Origin: Pseudobacteriovorax antillogorgiicola
Lineage (GTDB): Bacteria; Bdellovibrionota_B; Oligoflexia; Oligoflexales; RGVZ01
DNA: 50,479 nt
Assembly: GCA_945898195.1 (NCBI GenBank)
Contig: CAMDHM010000019.1
Span: forward strand, 1-50,479
Direction: 5' to 3'
Shown here: piece after piece, positions 42,798 to 50,372 of the stretch
Position numbering within the stretch: the first letter of the stretch is position 1
Layout of the letters: every line of letters begins with the position of its first letter
Translations under genes and position numbers: made by a program
Notes under the pieces: model-generated
Databases searched by the model: none
The model's input: the letters and a program-made list of their open reading frames with translations, nothing else
What the model was told of the DNA's origin: nothing

Positions 42798-43606
42798 TAC
42801 CCCAGCAGCTTGGTCTGATTGGTCGAGGCATCGGCTACTCCCTCTCGCCATTAATCCACAATACGTCTGCACAGCACCTTGGTATTGCCGCCGAATATCA
42901 CCTCTATGACCTGGCCACGCCAGAGGCAGTAAACGCTTTCCTCCTAAAGGCCTGGCAAAATGGCTCAGCTGGTTTCAACGTCACACAGCCGTGGAAAAAA
43001 CTTTTCGACAACCAATCGATCAACACCCTATTCCGTCATCCTGGAACAACCACCTGGAGCGCGACATCGACCGATGCCGAGGGGTTTTTTTCCGGAGCCA
43101 GGCGCATTGGCTGCCGGCGCGAAAAAATTAAACGTGTTATTTTTTTTGGCAACGGTGGCGCTGTCGATGCAATTGCCAGCCTACTTGATGTTCCTCTCCA
43201 CTGCCTCGTTCGTGAACCCTCGCGTCAAACTCCGATAAAGGGGCGAACCTTTCACAGCTGGAACCCCGCTGAATTTCATCGGATTCTAAGCGCCACAGAT
43301 GGGGAAGGAACCCTCATTGTGCAGGCCACACCAGCACCGCTCAACGGTCATTCTCTTGAAGAATTTGTCCCGGCCATCGGCCAACTGCGTGGCAAATCAA
43401 ACAAGTGGTTTGTCGACCTTTGTTACAGCCAAGTGTCGGCCTTGATGGAAGGCGCGCGTGCTGCGGCAATTCCTGCCCAAGACGGGCTGCCCATGCTGAT
43501 AGAGCAAGCGCGCTCTGCCCAAACCATTTGGTGGGGCAAGAGCGCGCCATATCAACTCATCGAATCCGCCTGCCTCGCTGTGATTACAGGGCCACGTCAA
43601 GGGTGA
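42794..43606 (+). CDS. aroE: shikimate dehydrogenase
   Basis: AroE reduces 3-dehydroshikimate with NADPH in aromatic amino-acid synthesis. The 270-residue protein has the substrate loop GYSLSPLIHN, the catalytic Lys region GFNVTQPWKK (usually NVTxPxK), STDAEGF in place of the usual NTDxxG, and the cofactor loop IFFGNGGAVDAI. The divergence around the Asp loop (ATSTDAEG) makes it an atypical member. It is translationally coupled to the upstream membrane protein, and its 3' end overlaps the convergent carboxypeptidase gene by 23 bases. Confidence 0.82.
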   Translation: MIPQQLGLIGRGIGYSLSPLIHNTSAQHLGIAAEYHLYDLATPEAVNAFLLKAWQNGSAGFNVTQPWKKLFDNQSINTLFRHPGTTTWSATSTDAEGFFSGARRIGCRREKIKRVIFFGNGGAVDAIASLLDVPLHCLVREPSRQTPIKGRTFHSWNPAEFHRILSATDGEGTLIVQATPAPLNGHSLEEFVPAIGQLRGKSNKWFVDLCYSQVSALMEGARAAAIPAQDGLPMLIEQARSAQTIWWGKSAPYQLIESACLAVITGPRQG

Positions 43607-45047
43607 CAAGATCGCCACCGACGAGGACCGTTTTCTCAACAGTGCGTTCCCCACGGGCAACCACGACCTTGTAAGATCCGGGGACGACGACCGCGTGGAA
43701 GGTCCCATCACCCTTCACCGAAATCATCTGGCCCGCGTCGCCCTCTTTGGTCATGCTAATCACGCGAACCACTGCATCATCGATGGACTCTCCGGCGACG
43801 GTAACTTTGCCGCGCACGCCACTTTGAAGGGCCCGGCGGATCACATACTGCCAAGCTGCGCGAACTTTGTTCACGGTCTTGTTGCGCCACGTGCTGAAAG
43901 ACGGCTGGAATCCTTGGCTCGTGCTGTTTAGTTCGATGACGTAGGGGATCACATTGTGCGTGTTGTACATCCAGTCAATGTCACCGCCGTCAACCGCGTA
44001 GAGAATCTCCCACGAAGTGCCCGGTGCATATTTTCCGCTGCCACCACCATCGCTCGGCAAAAGTTGAGCCATGGCTTTGCCGCCACCCTCGACCACTTCT
44101 CGCTGGGGAACGTGCTCGCCGTCGCAGCTATAGGGATAAAGCACCAACTCACTATAGGAATGAAACGAGATGCTGTAGACGGGGCGAATACGGCCGACAA
44201 GGGCCATCATGGCCTGGGTCTCATTTTCGGAACCCGCAGAAGGACCGCGGTAGGTGTCAGAACTTGGGCTGCCGCTGGATCCGTTGCACTGATTCCAGCG
44301 GTATGGGTAATTGCGGTTTACATCAACCCCGTCTGAGCCGGAGGTGTTTTTTCGCCACATGCTGTCTTCTGTCCAAACCTTATTACTGCCGTCTGGATTG
44401 ACCATTGGAACGATCCAAATTTCGGCGCGGTCCAACCAATCGTGGACTTCATTGTTTGTGGCATAATTTGCTGCCAAGTAATCGGCCGCATCAAGGGCCA
44501 CTTCCACCGTCATCACTTCACGCGCATGGTGCAAGGCGTTCAAAAAGACCACGGGCTTACCGGATTTTTGGGTTGCCTTGCTGGTAACGCGAATTGCCCA
44601 CAGGTCACGCCCTTCATGGGTGCGACCAAACGACTCTACCGTAACCAGGTCAGGATAGTTGTTGGCAAGGCGATGCACGATCTCGTCCACTTCAACGGAA
44701 GTTTTGTAGCCAACGTCGGGAGCCTTGGCTGTATCAATAATTTTACTTTCGATGACTTGACCGAAAATCTCTTTATTGAATGATTGCTGAGAGTTTATAC
44801 GCTGGACGATATCCACCGTGCTTGCACTCGGATTTGCGCCGGCAATGTCGTAGCCGCCTTCGACAAGTTCGCGCATCTGAGCCTTGAAATCACGCAGCTT
44901 CAGAGTCAGAATTCGTGATTTCCCACCCTCTTCTTGTTCGCTATGGGCAAATCCGGTGCCGGCCCACAAGATCGCCGAAGTCAAAACCGCTGCCAGTGCA
45001 ACCGACGGACGATGAAAAAATGCATACCCTGACGCCCTGATATTCAT
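43584..45047 (-). CDS. secreted M14 zinc carboxypeptidase
   Basis: The 487-residue protein is a zinc metallocarboxypeptidase. A signal peptide covers about 1-35 (ALAAVLTSAILWAGTGFAHS). After a propeptide-like segment the M14 domain provides Zn ligands H174 and E177 (HHAREV) and H296 (SFHSYSE). NPDGSN and VDVNRNYPYRW are substrate loops, and E372 (VIELNS) is the catalytic base. A C-terminal beta-sandwich of the carboxypeptidase regulatory type (GVRGKVTVAG to the end) follows. ATG 45047, with AAGGAAG upstream, was chosen over a start 27 codons earlier. Such enzymes digest peptides outside the cell. Confidence 0.92.
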   Translation of the reverse strand: MNIRASGYAFFHRPSVALAAVLTSAILWAGTGFAHSEQEEGGKSRILTLKLRDFKAQMRELVEGGYDIAGANPSASTVDIVQRINSQQSFNKEIFGQVIESKIIDTAKAPDVGYKTSVEVDEIVHRLANNYPDLVTVESFGRTHEGRDLWAIRVTSKATQKSGKPVVFLNALHHAREVMTVEVALDAADYLAANYATNNEVHDWLDRAEIWIVPMVNPDGSNKVWTEDSMWRKNTSGSDGVDVNRNYPYRWNQCNGSSGSPSSDTYRGPSAGSENETQAMMALVGRIRPVYSISFHSYSELVLYPYSCDGEHVPQREVVEGGGKAMAQLLPSDGGGSGKYAPGTSWEILYAVDGGDIDWMYNTHNVIPYVIELNSTSQGFQPSFSTWRNKTVNKVRAAWQYVIRRALQSGVRGKVTVAGESIDDAVVRVISMTKEGDAGQMISVKGDGTFHAVVVPGSYKVVVARGERTVEKTVLVGGDLVTLDVAL

Positions 45048-45319
45048 ACGACTTCCTTTTCGTAAAGCAGGCAACCGATCGCGTTCTGAATGTTCTCTAG
45101 ATTTTACACTGATTTCGTCCTTAGGCACAAAATGCCTTGCTGCTCCCGCTCGCTCTAAAAAGCCTCGGTAGGCAGATAATTCTTAAAAATCAGCCACATA
45201 GGGCGATGATTTCGGCAGCTTAGCGGGACTAAAGAAAATCCGCTGTCCGCTCGATAATTTTAATAGGAGGGAATGGTGAAATTTTGGGACCTCCAAAAAG
45301 AGAGCTTAGGAGGAAAGTT
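45048..45319. promoter_or_regulatory. divergent spacer carboxypeptidase / desaturase
   Basis: This 272-base intergenic region separates the minus-strand carboxypeptidase and the plus-strand desaturase. It must contain both promoters. The desaturase ribosome-binding site AGGAGG lies six bases before its ATG. No further element was identified. Confidence 0.45.
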
Positions 45320-46363
45320 ATGCCGCATGACACCTTAAATAAGCGCCTTGGATTGATCGCACCAAAGAATTTAGAATCGTTGATCAGGGATCTCGAGGCC
45401 ATTCGGCCATGGAGAGGACTACTGAAGTCGGGAATTGGTTACGGCATTTTCATCATGCTGGCCCTTGCCGCAATTTACAGTCCCTCGCCTTTGGTATCTT
45501 TAGGGCTCGCCTTTGTGGCCGGTTTGCTGGCGACCACCCTCATGGTCATGACCCACGATGCCATACATCGTACCCTGACGGGATGGGCCTGGTATGACGA
45601 GCTTTATCCGCTTGCAGTCAGTTATCCGCTGCTTTGGCCGCATCAGACTTACCGGGAAATGCACAAAATCCATCACAAAATGAATGGCAGTGACGAAAGG
45701 GATCCGGAGAGGGTGCAGTGGACGGAGCAGGAATATGCCAAAGCGAACAAGTTCATAAAATCTTATGTCCGCAATCAATGGATTGTCGATATTTTTGTCA
45801 TGGGTGGAATCGGGTACATTATCGGAACTCTCAATCGTGCTGCTCCGTTTGCCCGACACATTAAATCCGTGCGCCGGGCACTAATTATCGATGCCGTGGG
45901 CATCATCGGAATTAATATCGTGATCTATGGCCTGTGCATTGCGCAGGGGGTGGGATTAAAGTACTTCCTGCTTTATCTCTTGCTTGAACGAATGGTCGGT
46001 GGCTTACAGCAATTGCGTGCCCACACGGAACACTACGGACGGTTTGGCAAGGCCGCCCATTACTTCGAGACTCAGATTTTCAACTGCCGCAACATCCGCA
46101 CAAATCAATTGGTCAGTTTCTTTTTCAACGGGCTGAACTTTCATTCCGTGCATCATGCTTTTGTTAAGATCCCTTTTTACAACCTTGGCGAAGCCCACCG
46201 CCGCCTTGTTGCCACCTATGGTGACAAGTATCCTATTCTGGAAGAGGATTCATATCTGCACGTTGCCCTTCGGGCGATGAAGCGGCCAATCCTGATCGGT
46301 GAGACCGACTCCGGTAGTCCAGTTGGACAGTCACGAATGAAGGGCCTCCAGAAAAGTGCGTGA
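45320..46363 (+). CDS. membrane fatty-acid desaturase
   Basis: The 347-residue integral membrane di-iron enzyme introduces double bonds into acyl chains. All three histidine boxes are present: HDAIH (79-83), HKIHH (115-119) and HSVHH (275-279). Hydrophobic helices lie at about 40-78, 160-172 and 190-222. A further TEHYGRF stretch before the last box is typical of lipid desaturases. ATG 45320 follows AGGAGG by six bases; the frame is open 12 codons earlier without a site. Its stop overlaps the queG start by eight bases. Confidence 0.9.
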   Translation: MPHDTLNKRLGLIAPKNLESLIRDLEAIRPWRGLLKSGIGYGIFIMLALAAIYSPSPLVSLGLAFVAGLLATTLMVMTHDAIHRTLTGWAWYDELYPLAVSYPLLWPHQTYREMHKIHHKMNGSDERDPERVQWTEQEYAKANKFIKSYVRNQWIVDIFVMGGIGYIIGTLNRAAPFARHIKSVRRALIIDAVGIIGINIVIYGLCIAQGVGLKYFLLYLLLERMVGGLQQLRAHTEHYGRFGKAAHYFETQIFNCRNIRTNQLVSFFFNGLNFHSVHHAFVKIPFYNLGEAHRRLVATYGDKYPILEEDSYLHVALRAMKRPILIGETDSGSPVGQSRMKGLQKSA

Positions 46364-47426
46364 TCAAAATCAGATTCACCAACACCTGCGGGAATCATTT
46401 GGTTCCCGCGGTTTTCTTTTTATCGGCGTCACCGATTTAAATGTTGCTGAAGACCATTCGCGATTCATGAACTGGCTTGATGCCGGCAATCACGCGGGAA
46501 TGGATTTTTTGTCTCGCAACGCTGACGTCCGCGGCGACTTGCAGCGGATACTGCCCGGGGCAAAAAGTGCCGTCGTATTTGCTTTGCCATATGCCCCGGC
46601 GGAACCCGTAAGAACTGCTGAATGCGGGGTTGAAGCACAATCAGCCCCACGGATCGCCAAATATGCTCGCCTGCGAGACTACCACAAGATCATGTGGCAG
46701 GAGGGCGATGCAGCCTTTTCTGCCGCGACACAAGACCCCGCCGCCGAACACCGTGTGTGTGTCGACAGTGCACCCGTTCTTGAACGAGCCCTCGCAGCAA
46801 AAGTTGGCTCAGGTTTCATCGGAAAAAACACCTGTTTCATCGCTGGAAAACAGGGCAGTTTCCTGTTGCTTGGGGTCATCCTAACCACCCTTGAAATAGC
46901 GCCCACAATCACGCTTCCCGAACAAAAATCTCGGCGTAACGCTAATACTTGTGGCAGCTGCCAACGGTGCCAAACACATTGCCCTACGGGTGCCTTGGAT
47001 CAGGCTTGGAACCTAGACAGCAGAAGGTGCCTTTCTTATTGGACCATTGAAAATCGCGGAACGATCCCAGAGGAGTTTTGGCCTTGGCTGGGAAAATACT
47101 GGTACGGCTGCGATATTTGTCAGGACGTCTGTCCTTATAACCGAACCGGGGAAAAGCTGCAGCGCAGCGACTTACAAAGGCCCGTAGAGAAACTTTCCTT
47201 GGTCCAAGTTGCCACCATGGACCAGGAACTTTACGAGCGGACTTTCGGTGGTACGGCGATGACCCGTGCGAAACGAAATGGCCTACGCCGTAATGCCATG
47301 ATCGCCATTGCCGTAACAAAAATTCCTGGTCTGGAATCCGTATTGAAAATGGCGTTACAAGATGACGATCCGGTGATTCAGGAAACAGCTCGGCAAATCA
47401 TGCGATGGCCACCGCTGTCATCCTGA
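46356..47426 (+). CDS. queG: epoxyqueuosine reductase
   Basis: QueG reduces epoxyqueuosine to queuosine in the wobble position of tRNAs, using cobalamin and two [4Fe-4S] clusters. The 356-residue protein has the N-terminal reductase part (GMDFLSRNADVR) and both cluster motifs: CGSCQRCQTHCPTGAL and CDICQDVCPYNR. A C-terminal HEAT-like helix pair (RRNAMIAIAV and DDDPVIQETARQI) binds tRNA. The start is GTG 46356, inside the end of the desaturase gene. Its last codons run into a short dispersed repeat (47417-47441). Confidence 0.93.
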   Translation: MRDQNQIHQHLRESFGSRGFLFIGVTDLNVAEDHSRFMNWLDAGNHAGMDFLSRNADVRGDLQRILPGAKSAVVFALPYAPAEPVRTAECGVEAQSAPRIAKYARLRDYHKIMWQEGDAAFSAATQDPAAEHRVCVDSAPVLERALAAKVGSGFIGKNTCFIAGKQGSFLLLGVILTTLEIAPTITLPEQKSRRNANTCGSCQRCQTHCPTGALDQAWNLDSRRCLSYWTIENRGTIPEEFWPWLGKYWYGCDICQDVCPYNRTGEKLQRSDLQRPVEKLSLVQVATMDQELYERTFGGTAMTRAKRNGLRRNAMIAIAVTKIPGLESVLKMALQDDDPVIQETARQIMRWPPLSS

Positions 47427-47441
47427 GCTGAAGGCAAAGGG
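47417..47441 (+). repeat. dispersed short repeat, unit at queG 3' end
   Basis: The sequence TCATCCTGAGC followed by GAAGG and AAAGG matches the core of the two units at 48341-48398. It belongs to a type of palindromic repeat scattered through many bacterial genomes. It covers the queG stop codon and, with CCTTCA at 47450-47455, can form a weak hairpin between the convergent queG and kdsA genes. Confidence 0.5.
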
Positions 47442-47452
47442 TTATTGATCCT

Positions 47453-48319
47453 TCAAACAAACTTCGAATCGATCTCGGTGAGTTTGCGGCAATGATGCCA
47501 AAACGGGACTAGTTGTCGCAGCATCGCCTCGGCCTGTGGAATGGAAAGCTGGGCTTCTTTATCGCTTTTGGCCTTGGCCGGTTCTGGGTGAACCTCAAGA
47601 AAAAAGCCATCAAGGTATCCCGTGGCCACTGCGGCACGGGCCAAAACCGGTGCAAACTCCCGGTCTGCGCCGGAACTCTTGCCATCGGTCGCCGCCCCGG
47701 GCAGCTGCGTGCTGTGGGTTATGTCAAAGATCAGAGGTGTTCCGGATTTTGCCATCACCGGAAAAGCTCTCATGTCGACCACCAGGTTGCCGTAGCCAAA
47801 GCTGGCTCCCCGCTCGGTCAAGGCGACATCGACGCCAAAATTGCCTGCCTTTGCTGCGGCAACCGCCTTGGCAGCAATATTTGCCATGGCGTGGGGGGCC
47901 ATAAACTGACCTTTTTTGATATTTACCGCCCGACCCGTCTGGACCGCCTCAACAATCAAATCGGTCTGACGACACAAAAACGCAGGAATTTGTAGAACAT
48001 CACAAACTTCAGCAGCGGGGCGGCACTGCGCCGTTTCATGGACATCCGTCAGGATTTTAACGCCATGGCGGGATTTGATCTCGCTAAACCAGGCCATCGC
48101 CTGGTCTAGGCCGGGACCGCGGTACCCCTCAATCGAGGAGCGGTTTGCCTTATCAAAGCTGCTTTTGAAGACCAATTGAAAGTCTAGTTCCCGGGCCAAT
48201 CGGGTGAGGGGCAAGACCGTGGCCTCCAGAAGGTCGGCCGATTCAGCCATGCAGGGGCCAGCAATGACCACGGGGCGGAGGGCATTTTTTACAAAAATTG
48301 GTTTAGAGGCGGTTTTCAT
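47453..48319 (-). CDS. kdsA: 3-deoxy-D-manno-octulosonate 8-phosphate synthase
   Basis: KdsA condenses phosphoenolpyruvate with arabinose 5-phosphate to Kdo-8-phosphate for the LPS inner core. The 288-residue protein has AGPC at 20-23, FKSSFDKANRSS at 51-62, TDVH at 91-94 and DITHSTQLPG at 199-208. Cys23 in AGPC marks the metal-dependent class, in contrast with the Asn of E. coli KdsA. The frame extends 43 codons upstream, but this part is a translated dispersed repeat (SAAKGL, SAVKDF), so ATG 48319 was chosen; GGGG lies nine bases before it. Confidence 0.93.
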   Translation of the reverse strand: MKTASKPIFVKNALRPVVIAGPCMAESADLLEATVLPLTRLARELDFQLVFKSSFDKANRSSIEGYRGPGLDQAMAWFSEIKSRHGVKILTDVHETAQCRPAAEVCDVLQIPAFLCRQTDLIVEAVQTGRAVNIKKGQFMAPHAMANIAAKAVAAAKAGNFGVDVALTERGASFGYGNLVVDMRAFPVMAKSGTPLIFDITHSTQLPGAATDGKSSGADREFAPVLARAAVATGYLDGFFLEVHPEPAKAKSDKEAQLSIPQAEAMLRQLVPFWHHCRKLTEIDSKFV

Positions 48320-48340
48320 GTTGAGATACCCCAAAAAAAA

Positions 48341-48398
48341 ATCCTTCACTGCACTCAGAATGAGGGACAAAAGGCCTTTTGCTGCGCTCTGGATGACG
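48341..48398 (-). repeat. dispersed short repeat, two tandem units upstream of kdsA
   Basis: On the minus strand two units of the pattern TCAT-C-GAG-GCAG-AAGG lie head to tail (48398-48375 and 48363-48341), sharing the core with the unit at 47417. Their translation gives the well-known spurious peptide SAAKGL/SAVKDF. They occupy the kdsA upstream region and so may influence its transcript, or only be passive repeats. Confidence 0.6.
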
Positions 48399-48505
48399 TT
48401 TTTATGGTCATCTAAACGGAAGACCTTAATGGGCTGCCCACGGGCCACGCAAGAGTCATCTTGACTAGTCTGAAACCTGTGCGTAGATATTTGGACTCTC
48501 GCGAG

Positions 48506-48581
48506 GGCGCTTTAGCTCAGTCGGTAGAGCAGTGGATTGAAAATCCACGTGTCCCCAGTTCGATTCTGGGAGGCGCCACCA
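48506..48581 (+). tRNA. tRNA-Phe (GAA)
   Basis: The gene runs from GGCGCTTTAGCTCAG through the anticodon arm GGATT-GAA-AATCC to the T-loop GTTCGATTC and acceptor AGGCGCC-A-CCA. All stems pair, CCA is encoded and the length is 76 bases. secG follows 90 bases later in the same direction. Confidence 0.97.
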
Positions 48582-48592
48582 TTAAAACCGAA

Positions 48593-48635
48593 CGTCCGAT
48601 GTTGGATTGACCTGAAAAGGTCAGCAGAGCGGACG
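48593..48635 (+). promoter_or_regulatory. nested hairpin in the tRNA-Phe/secG spacer
   Basis: An outer stem CGTCCG/CGGACG (48593-48598 and 48630-48635) encloses an inner perfect stem TGACCT/AGGTCA closed by a GAAA tetraloop (48608-48623). There is no T-run, so it is more likely a processing or leader structure than a terminator. Confidence 0.5.
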
Positions 48636-48671
48636 GGTAATCTATATCGAGAAGTGCAGAAAGGATTCGCC

Positions 48672-49061
48672 TTGGAAACCCTTTTGACCGTGATCCACGT
48701 TGGCGTTGCGCTATTTATGATCCTCGTCGTCCTCGTCCAAGGTGGGCACAGCGGGGGTGTTGGCGCGGCTTTCGGCGGTGGATCGTCATCGGGACTTCTT
48801 GGTGCAACCGGGGCAACCACGTTGCTCGGCAAGCTGACTTATGCGGCAGCCGCGATTTTCATGGTGAGCTCGATATCACTCAGTGTGCTCCAAGGGAAAA
48901 GCGGAGACGTTGGTCTCGGCAAGAAACTGCAGGAAAAGGCAGCAGCAGCAGCGGCTTCACCAAGCCCGGCTGTAGCCCCTGGATCTGCGACGCTGCCATC
49001 GGCTTCACCAGGCCCGGCGACGTCACAGCAACCTGTCGCGGCACCCGTTACGAAACCCTGA
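48672..49061 (+). CDS. secG: preprotein translocase subunit SecG
   Basis: SecG is the small helper subunit of the SecYEG translocon. The 129-residue protein has two membrane helices (about 3-23, ETLLTVIHVGVALFMILVVL, and 53-72, LTYAAAAIFMVSSISLSVL). Between them is the family loop GHSGGVGAAFGGGSSSGLLGATG. A long Ala/Pro/Ser-rich tail follows, which is variable in this family. The start is TTG 48672, supported by AAAGGA six bases upstream; the open frame before it runs back into the tRNA-Phe gene. Confidence 0.92.
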   Translation: METLLTVIHVGVALFMILVVLVQGGHSGGVGAAFGGGSSSGLLGATGATTLLGKLTYAAAAIFMVSSISLSVLQGKSGDVGLGKKLQEKAAAAAASPSPAVAPGSATLPSASPGPATSQQPVAAPVTKP

Positions 49062-49088
49062 TCCCTGTTTAACGCTTGTAGACACCTT

Positions 49089-49173
49089 GCTCAGGTGGTG
49101 GAATTGGTAGACACGCTAGTTTGAGGGGCTAGTGCCGTAAGGCGTGCGGGTTCAAGTCCCGCCCTGAGCACCA
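49089..49173 (+). tRNA. tRNA-Leu (GAG)
   Basis: This is a class II tRNA of 85 bases. The acceptor GCTCAGG pairs with CCTGAGC. The anticodon arm is CTAGT-TTGAGGG-GCTAG with anticodon GAG. A variable arm TGCCGTAAGGCG and the T-loop GGTTCAAGTCC follow. CCA is encoded at 49171-49173. It lies 27 bases after secG and is probably on the same transcript. Confidence 0.96.
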
Positions 49174-49194
49174 TAATTTAACTCTCCGGCATTA

Positions 49195-49259
49195 CGACTG
49201 AAATTCACCGCCTTGAGAGGCGCTCTCGAACCCGGTGATTACAAGGCTTTTTTCAGTCG
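49195..49259. repeat. 65-base nested inverted repeat downstream of tRNA-Leu
   Basis: Three inverted repeats are nested. The outer one is CGACTGAAA/TTTCAGTCG (49195-49203 and 49251-49259). The middle one is TCACCG/CGGTGA (49205-49210 and 49233-49238). The innermost is GAGAG/CTCTC with a GCG loop. The outer arms are 9 of 9 complementary. The structure is asymmetric, with 12 unpaired bases on the right side. It could be a tRNA-operon 3' structure, a small RNA, or the trace of a small mobile element. Confidence 0.55.
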
Positions 49260-49347
49260 ATGTATGTACTTTTGTTTCAAATTGAGAAAATTCTCGAACT
49301 AATTCAGCATGTGCCGTTGTCCGATTATCCTCAATAATTTGCAAATC

Positions 49348-49989
49348 CTAGCCGAGATTGTTTTCGGATAGATCATCCCTCTTGGAAACAGGCGTTAGCT
49401 GTCCATGAATGTTTCTAATGAGACACATCGGATAATTCCCATTTTGAATTGCCGTGACAAATTGATCGTTGGAAAAAGTTGTTTTAGCTACGGTGTCAAA
49501 AAACAAAATATTACGGCCTGATTTATTTTGATCGATTACGACAACAGGATGATCTTTTGACGGCATTATCGCGGCGGCACCTTCATATTTACGCTCATCA
49601 TCAAGATCGATGATGAGCTCTTTCTTCTCCAAAGCAGCATGAATCATTTCAAGGAGCTGCTCTCGACTGCGGGCTTTGAGACCATACTTGCGACCAACTG
49701 CATTATTGAACAGATCCATGTTTTCCTCTTTAAAATCCGAAGTCGATGAACTTGTGGGAAACATTTCATTTAGTCGACCAAACATATCTGCCGCACGCTC
49801 ATTGAATTCCTGAGTAAATACGCCGCTCACATAGGCATGGCGGAAAGCATCTACATCATTGTTATGATATCCATCTGCAAGTTCATTGAATGATCCATCG
49901 GAATTTTTAGGCAGACTTCGAATGTGCTTATCGAAATAGCGATAGCCTTCATCTCGGGCTTCGTTTCTAAGTTTGCGAGGGTCTCTCAT
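49348..49989 (-). CDS. soluble protein, possible toxin/effector-type domain
   Basis: The 213-residue protein has no signal peptide. The segment DAFRHAYVSGVF, then RLNEMF, then MDLFNNAVGRKYG resembles the conserved core (RHA...; NE; D-x-x-NN-x-x-G-x-x-x-G) that I associate with DUF6973-type domains found at the end of secreted polymorphic toxins. This is pattern memory, not a search result. AAGGAAG supports the start. It overlaps the upstream membrane-protein gene by 23 bases. The AT-rich composition differs from the housekeeping genes to the left, suggesting recent acquisition. Confidence 0.5.
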   Translation of the reverse strand: MRDPRKLRNEARDEGYRYFDKHIRSLPKNSDGSFNELADGYHNNDVDAFRHAYVSGVFTQEFNERAADMFGRLNEMFPTSSSTSDFKEENMDLFNNAVGRKYGLKARSREQLLEMIHAALEKKELIIDLDDERKYEGAAAIMPSKDHPVVVIDQNKSGRNILFFDTVAKTTFSNDQFVTAIQNGNYPMCLIRNIHGQLTPVSKRDDLSENNLG

Positions 49990-50314
49990 TTGCTCTTCCT
50001 TCTGAGATTATATTATGAATAGCTAAAACCAGAGACAAAATCGCAACCCCAAGCAAAGTTGGATCAAGGGCATAAGACACAATCGGGAAAATGATAAGAC
50101 TAGGAATTAAGAGAAAGAGTTTCAATAAACGATGCCGAACGGCGAATTTCACTGTGGCGAACCAAAGCCCGAATCCGCAAAATGAACATATCGTTGCAAT
50201 CCGAATTGCGGTTCTCCACTTTAGTCCATCAATACTCGGGAAATAAGACATGAATCCGAAAAGATACCATACAAACAATATTGCTGATATTCGGACAAAA
50301 ATATTTTTCAACAT
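49967..50314 (-). CDS. small polytopic membrane protein, possible partner/immunity protein
   Basis: The predicted protein has 115 residues with three to four membrane helices (ISAILFVWYLFGFMSYF, AIRIATICSFCGFGLWFA, LKLFLLIPSLIIFPIV, LLGVAILSLVLAI) and short loops. No family is recognised. ATG 50314 was chosen because it begins at the first helix; the frame runs 29 codons further through the hairpin at 50352-50372, which is unlikely to be coding. Its stop lies 23 bases inside the next gene, so the two are co-translated. Confidence 0.5.
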   Translation of the reverse strand: MLKNIFVRISAILFVWYLFGFMSYFPSIDGLKWRTAIRIATICSFCGFGLWFATVKFAVRHRLLKLFLLIPSLIIFPIVSYALDPTLLGVAILSLVLAIHNIISEGRANERPSQT

Positions 50315-50351
50315 AGGCAGAGGTAAAAAAGAGAATGTAAATAATTTTGTG

Positions 50352-50372
50352 TAAACCGGCCCCGCCGGTTTA
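50352..50372 (-). promoter_or_regulatory. perfect 9-bp hairpin upstream of the two-gene unit
   Basis: TAAACCGGC (50352-50360) and GCCGGTTTA (50364-50372) are exact complements around a CCC loop. The hairpin lies 38 bases before the membrane-protein start. No T-run follows on either strand, so it is either an incomplete terminator of an upstream gene or a leader structure. Confidence 0.5.

Noticed and set aside
48320-48448. N-terminal 43-codon extension of kdsA
   Set aside because: It is a translation of the dispersed repeat units; KdsA homologues start at the ATG used.
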